Below are positions 5,023 through 5,181 of a DNA stretch of 5,181 bases, piece by piece. Origin of the DNA: Phascolarctobacterium sp. (GTDB lineage Bacteria > Bacillota > Negativicutes > Acidaminococcales > Acidaminococcaceae); assembly GCA_004558595.1 (NCBI GenBank), contig SFCN01000089.1, positions 1 to 5,181 of the forward strand, in the 5' to 3' direction. The notes beneath the pieces were generated by a model. It saw only the letters and a list, made by a program, of their open reading frames with translations. It did not search any database and was not told the DNA's origin. The number at the start of each line of letters is the position of its first letter. The first letter of the stretch is position 1. Both the position numbers and the translations under genes were made by a program.

Positions 5023-5181
5023 GTCGCTGAGATACAGAAACAAAAACAAAGACACAGAAACGAACAGGACAACGAAAATGAACCTTGAAAACTGAACAAT
5101 AACCTATTAAAAAGCGAATGTGCGGGTCGAGCGTTCTGCAAGAACGCGAGACCAAGTCAAATTAATTTCTTTTAATAATAA
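5023..5181 (+). other. rRNA operon leader (16S gene starts beyond the window)
   Basis: From the predicted start site to the window end there is no gene. A T-free, A-rich stretch (5034-5078) leads to CCTTGAAAACTGAACA (5083-5098), which resembles the boxA-like block (CTTTGAAAACT) of Firmicutes rRNA leaders and would recruit the NusB/S10 antitermination complex. A hairpin follows at 5125-5153, then an AT-rich tail. No 16S 5' sequence such as GAGTTTGATC is present, so the mature rRNA must begin to the right of 5181. Confidence 0.75.
5125..5153 (+). repeat. rRNA leader hairpin with tandem G-A mismatch
   Basis: GGTC (5125-5128) pairs with GACC (5150-5153) and GCGTTCT (5131-5137) with AGAACGC (5141-5147), closing a GCA loop. 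Between the two helices GA (5129-5130) faces GA (5148-5149), the arrangement that forms tandem sheared G-A pairs. There is no T-run after it, so it is a structural or processing element rather than a terminator. Confidence 0.65.

Noticed and set aside
4955..5155. Minus-strand open frame (66 codons) over the rRNA promoter and leader
   Set aside because: It is antisense to a near-consensus promoter and a T-free leader, which removes stop codons by composition; no ribosome binding site.
5083..5181. Start of the 16S rRNA gene inside the window
   Set aside because: No conserved 16S 5' sequence is visible before position 5181; only the leader is present.

Overview
The window looks like a chromosomal segment from a diderm (outer-membrane) member of the Bacillota, most likely a Negativicutes. 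This is an inference from two signals. The first gene is a clear relative of E. coli LpxT, which acts on lipid A and so implies an LPS outer membrane. The ribosome binding sites, the redox operon and the rRNA leader at the right edge (a CCTTGAAAACTGAACA block) are of the Firmicutes kind. I see no phage, insertion sequence, CRISPR or tRNA.

Layout, left to right. Positions 1-241 are non-coding: a strong 9-bp hairpin at 15-38 and a likely promoter before the first gene. lpxT (242-964, +) encodes a membrane PAP2-type phosphotransferase and is followed by two hairpins, the second a strong intrinsic terminator. A three-gene plus-strand operon follows (1107-4231): a GlpA-like FAD dehydrogenase with a C-terminal BFD-type [2Fe-2S] domain, a second FAD/NAD(P)-binding oxidoreductase, and a small four-cysteine DUF1667 protein. 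Gaps are only 2 and 12 nt and each gene has a good Shine-Dalgarno sequence. The operon ends in a terminator at 4250-4284. The next hairpin (4299-4322) faces the other way and terminates a minus-strand gene (4365-4763) for a secreted His/Pro-rich protein with a glycine-zipper tail. About 220 nt of non-coding DNA separates that gene from a near-consensus rRNA promoter (4988-5016) and an rRNA leader that runs off the window. The 16S gene itself should start just beyond the right edge.

How the genes relate. The three redox genes almost certainly form one complex. Electrons from a 2-hydroxyacid or sn-glycerol-3-phosphate-type substrate at the GlpA-like FAD would pass through Fe-S centres in the BFD domain and the DUF1667 protein to the second flavoprotein and NAD(P) or another carrier. 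No GlpC-type membrane anchor, glycerol kinase or glycerol facilitator is in view, so substrate and acceptor stay open. lpxT and the His-rich protein both belong to the cell envelope but are separate transcription units. The least explained items are the His-rich protein, the palindromes in the two regulatory regions, and an orphan perfect Shine-Dalgarno sequence (4329-4338).
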